Virus record (IMG/VR): IMGVR_UViG_3300006874_000158 | Span: 1-22,552 of that record | Source of the DNA: a virus | DNA: 22,552 nt | Reading direction: 5' to 3' (one strand) | Part shown: positions 21,148 through 22,552 of the stretch, piece after piece | Position numbering within the stretch: position 1 is the stretch's first letter | How the letters are laid out: every line of letters begins with the position of its first letter | The notes under the pieces: model-generated | The model's database searches: none | Seen by the model: the letters and a program-made list of their open reading frames with translations, nothing else | What the model was told of the DNA's origin: nothing | Translations under genes and position numbers: made by a program

Positions 21148-21176
21148 TGAGGGAACCACGTTTGATGATCCCCTCA
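21148..21176 (-). terminator. Weak terminator-like hairpin after the 21204-21392 gene
   Basis: TGAGGG and CCCTCA arms (21171-21176 and 21148-21153 on the minus strand) with a 17-base loop, followed by AATTTATATTTG. The 80 bases from here to the next hairpin hold no gene that I can see. Confidence 0.35.
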
Positions 21177-21203
21177 GGTAAATCGAAATCTCTAAAGAGT
21201 AGG

Positions 21204-21392
21204 TTATAGAAAAGAACGGTCAACTTTGGGTGTGACATTCAACACCGCTAAATCTCTTTTGCTTGATTCCATTCTCAAAAGACGCATGTACCTGCTTTTC
21301 ATGTCATCATGGTGTGATGGTTGAGGTTTCTTTCCCTTGGATTCGGAGTGTGGCCGTATTTTCTGGAATTCCTCAAACATTCTCAAGCTCAT
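21204..21392 (-). CDS. Short basic protein with targeting-like N-terminus
   Basis: The 62-residue protein begins MSLRMFEEFQK, a degenerate copy of the module shared with other genes, then is strikingly basic and His/Ser-rich (ESKGKKPQPSHHDD, KSRYMRLLRMESSKRD). The start overlaps the methyltransferase stop as ATGA (21389-21392), which supports it as a real gene despite its size. A small basic peptide inside the head would be reminiscent of T4 internal proteins, but no cleavage-like Asn-Glu pair is visible. Function unknown. Confidence 0.5.
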   Translation of the reverse strand: MSLRMFEEFQKIRPHSESKGKKPQPSHHDDMKSRYMRLLRMESSKRDLAVLNVTPKVDRSFL

Positions 21393-22351
21393 GATTTTTT
21401 CAATTTGATGATTGTTGTTGATATGTTCGTTCCGGAATCCTTGAAGGTTCCTTTTGGTATATCGATGGTATGCGCACCATATATCCTCATCAACCTTCTA
21501 AAATCTTCATATTTGTTACCTTTTCTGGTTTTCCACGACCCCATGGATAGAGTGACAAGCACTCCCCCTGGACGAAGATGGTCCACCATCTTGGTTATGT
21601 GTTCCACATCCAACCCATTTTTGAAAGGAGGATTGGCTATTATTCTGTCGAATTTATTGGTGATGGGAAAATGCATGAAGTCATCGCCAACAGTGATGTT
21701 ATCGAATCTGCTGAGTTTGTCTCTGTATGATGCTATCTCAAATGCAGTGATGTGGGTAATTGGTAAAACCTCTCTTATGGCTTCAATGATGGCACCCTCT
21801 CCTGCAGAAGGTTCCAGGATTTTGGCACCGTTGTATAGTTCAGCCATTCCCACCATCTGGCGTGCCACCTTTTGGGTGGTGAAATAAGACTGGTTGATTT
21901 TCTGGAAGTAATACTTGCCGGATTGTAACAGATCATATGCTTCTTCTGCATTCATTCCGGTCTCGAACCCACCTATTCCGTTTACCTTGGAATAAGGCCA
22001 ATCTGCTTTACGAAGTTCCCTTTTTATGACAGCAAACGCATCTTGGTTGATGCTATACCTTGGGAATTCCAATCTGGTGCCATTGGGAACCAACAAAGCC
22101 AGGGAATCGAAAGGTGTAGGTAAAGAAAAACTGCCTCTGAACTCTACCCAATCAGCACCATCTAGGAGTTGCTGCTTTTCATGGTGTGTCAGTTCATAAT
22201 CGTTACCATCGGCACAGGGAGCATGCCCAGTTCTGATGGCCATGGGTATATCATCCACTACGCAGGTGGTGACTCCATATAACCCAGAATGTACTGTGAA
22301 CTCCATGGGAAGGTCTCTATCTTCGAGTATGGCTTTGAATTCAGGCATCAT
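21389..22351 (-). CDS. SAM-dependent methyltransferase, NPPF type
   Basis: From the ATG at 22351 the protein has 320 residues; a GTG at 22387 lies inside a hairpin and is less likely. The C-terminal half is a class I methyltransferase: YFTTQKVARQMVGMA, motif I KILEPSAGEGAIIEAI, an acidic ITAFEIA at the end of strand 2, VGDDFMHF, and the catalytic RIIANPPFKNG (motif IV), then RPGGVLVTLS. NPPF-type enzymes methylate the amino group of adenine in DNA, or less often other planar amines. The N-terminal 150 residues are unrecognised and may hold target recognition. No restriction enzyme is nearby, so a solitary phage methyltransferase is likely, for example to protect phage DNA. Coupled to the short basic gene downstream. 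Confidence 0.8.
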   Translation of the reverse strand: MMPEFKAILEDRDLPMEFTVHSGLYGVTTCVVDDIPMAIRTGHAPCADGNDYELTHHEKQQLLDGADWVEFRGSFSLPTPFDSLALLVPNGTRLEFPRYSINQDAFAVIKRELRKADWPYSKVNGIGGFETGMNAEEAYDLLQSGKYYFQKINQSYFTTQKVARQMVGMAELYNGAKILEPSAGEGAIIEAIREVLPITHITAFEIASYRDKLSRFDNITVGDDFMHFPITNKFDRIIANPPFKNGLDVEHITKMVDHLRPGGVLVTLSMGSWKTRKGNKYEDFRRLMRIYGAHTIDIPKGTFKDSGTNISTTIIKLKKS

Positions 22352-22375
22352 GTCGTTTATATTATTTAACAAATT

Positions 22376-22406
22376 GGGGAAACCCACCCATTTGATGGAT
22401 TTCCCC
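22376..22406 (-). other. Hairpin in the leader of the methyltransferase gene
   Basis: GGGGAAA (22376-22382) and TTTCCCC (22400-22406) form a perfect seven-base-pair stem, 24 bases before the ATG at 22351. No strong U-tract; it may be a leader structure or weak terminator. Confidence 0.35.
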
Positions 22407-22439
22407 TCAACCTATTAAAAATGAGAAATAAGGGTGTCT

Positions 22440-22478
22440 AAAAAATTGGGGAGGGGCTTCAAGCCACGCCACCTCCCC
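22440..22478 (-). terminator. Intrinsic terminator after the gene ending at 22513
   Basis: On the minus strand GGGGAGG and CCTCCCC arms (22472-22478 and 22448-22454) enclose a further GGCT/AGCC stem and are followed by AATTTTTT (to 22440). Confidence 0.75.
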
Positions 22479-22512
22479 TGGAACCCCCAAGCCCTAATGG
22501 ACTGGGAAATCT

Positions 22513-22552
22513 TTAAGCCGGAGCATCCTCCTGGGGAACATCAAAAATCTTC
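22513..22552 (-). CDS. C-terminal end of a gene cut by the window edge
   Basis: The minus strand from the edge reads KIFDVPQEDAPA and stops at TAA (22515-22513), with the strong terminator 35 bases later. The short acidic, Pro/Ala tail is typical of a protein end, and the position before a terminator supports it. Too little is present to name the protein. Confidence 0.5.
   Translation of the reverse strand, partial: KIFDVPQEDAPA

Noticed and set aside
16562-22552. Search for the C-half of the split intein and the rest of the terminase
   Set aside because: No frame on either strand shows block B, a terminal HN followed by T, or gp17 Walker B and nuclease motifs; the partner must be outside the window.
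1-22552. tRNA genes, CRISPR arrays, insertion sequences
   Set aside because: No cloverleaf, regular spacer-repeat pattern, transposase or terminal inverted repeats were seen by eye; a tRNA scan would be decisive for the short gaps at 20602-20729 and 21065-21147.

Overview
This window looks like part of a large T4-like (contractile-tailed) bacteriophage genome. It carries T4-type replication genes (AAA+ clamp loader, a probable small clamp-loader subunit, a FEN1/RNase H-type 5' nuclease), T4-type structural genes (very long tail sheath, tail tube), the N-terminal part of a large terminase, dUTPase, a RuvC-like nuclease and an adenine-type methyltransferase. The host is probably a member of the Bacteroidota, but this is inference: most start codons are preceded by A-rich leaders rather than strong Shine-Dalgarno sequences, and one phage protein has a signal peptide plus a C-terminus resembling type IX secretion signals.

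Layout. 12-3200 (+): a tightly coupled operon of HD phosphohydrolase, gp44-like clamp loader, 5' nuclease and probable gp62-like subunit. Its end overlaps, tail to tail, the RuvC-like nuclease of a leftward unit (4064-3073) that starts with a small HTH protein. 5915-4123 (-): two coupled genes of unknown function. 6544-5996 (-): tail tube with its own terminator. 6651-7166 (+): dUTPase, divergent from the tube. 8820-7163 (-): a large protein with a possible ADP-ribosyltransferase-like segment, coupled to a small protein with a Cys/His/Asp arrangement. 9968-8923 (-): two unknown genes. 12192-10081 (-): repeat protein, ParB-like-motif protein and a small protein, closed by a terminator. 15984-12280 (-): 1234-residue tail sheath. 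16070-16561 (+): terminase N-terminus fused to an intein N-half. 18811-16558 (-): a small SH3-like protein and four tandem, partly paralogous genes. 19724-18924 (-): secreted protein. 20178-19759 (-), 20296-20601 (+), 21023-20730 (-): small unknowns. 22351-21204 (-): methyltransferase plus a short protein. 22552-22513 (-): tail end of another gene followed by a strong terminator.

Two things stand out. First, the large terminase gene is broken inside its ATP-binding P-loop: after 110 terminase residues ending SRQCGK the ORF runs directly into a typical intein start (Cys, block A) and stops 53 residues later, with only antisense genes beyond. This is the architecture of a fractured gene with a naturally split intein whose partner lies outside the window. 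Second, about ten otherwise dissimilar proteins begin with the same short module (RLPxFExF or RLKKFGE, usually followed within about 30 residues by I/V/M-N-E-S/N/D). It resembles the capsid-targeting propeptide of T4 internal proteins (MKTYQEFIAE, cut by prohead protease gp21). I infer that much of this window encodes an internal-head cargo, possibly proteins injected with the DNA.

No tRNA, rRNA, CRISPR array or insertion sequence was seen by eye. No gene-free stretch exceeds 300 bases.
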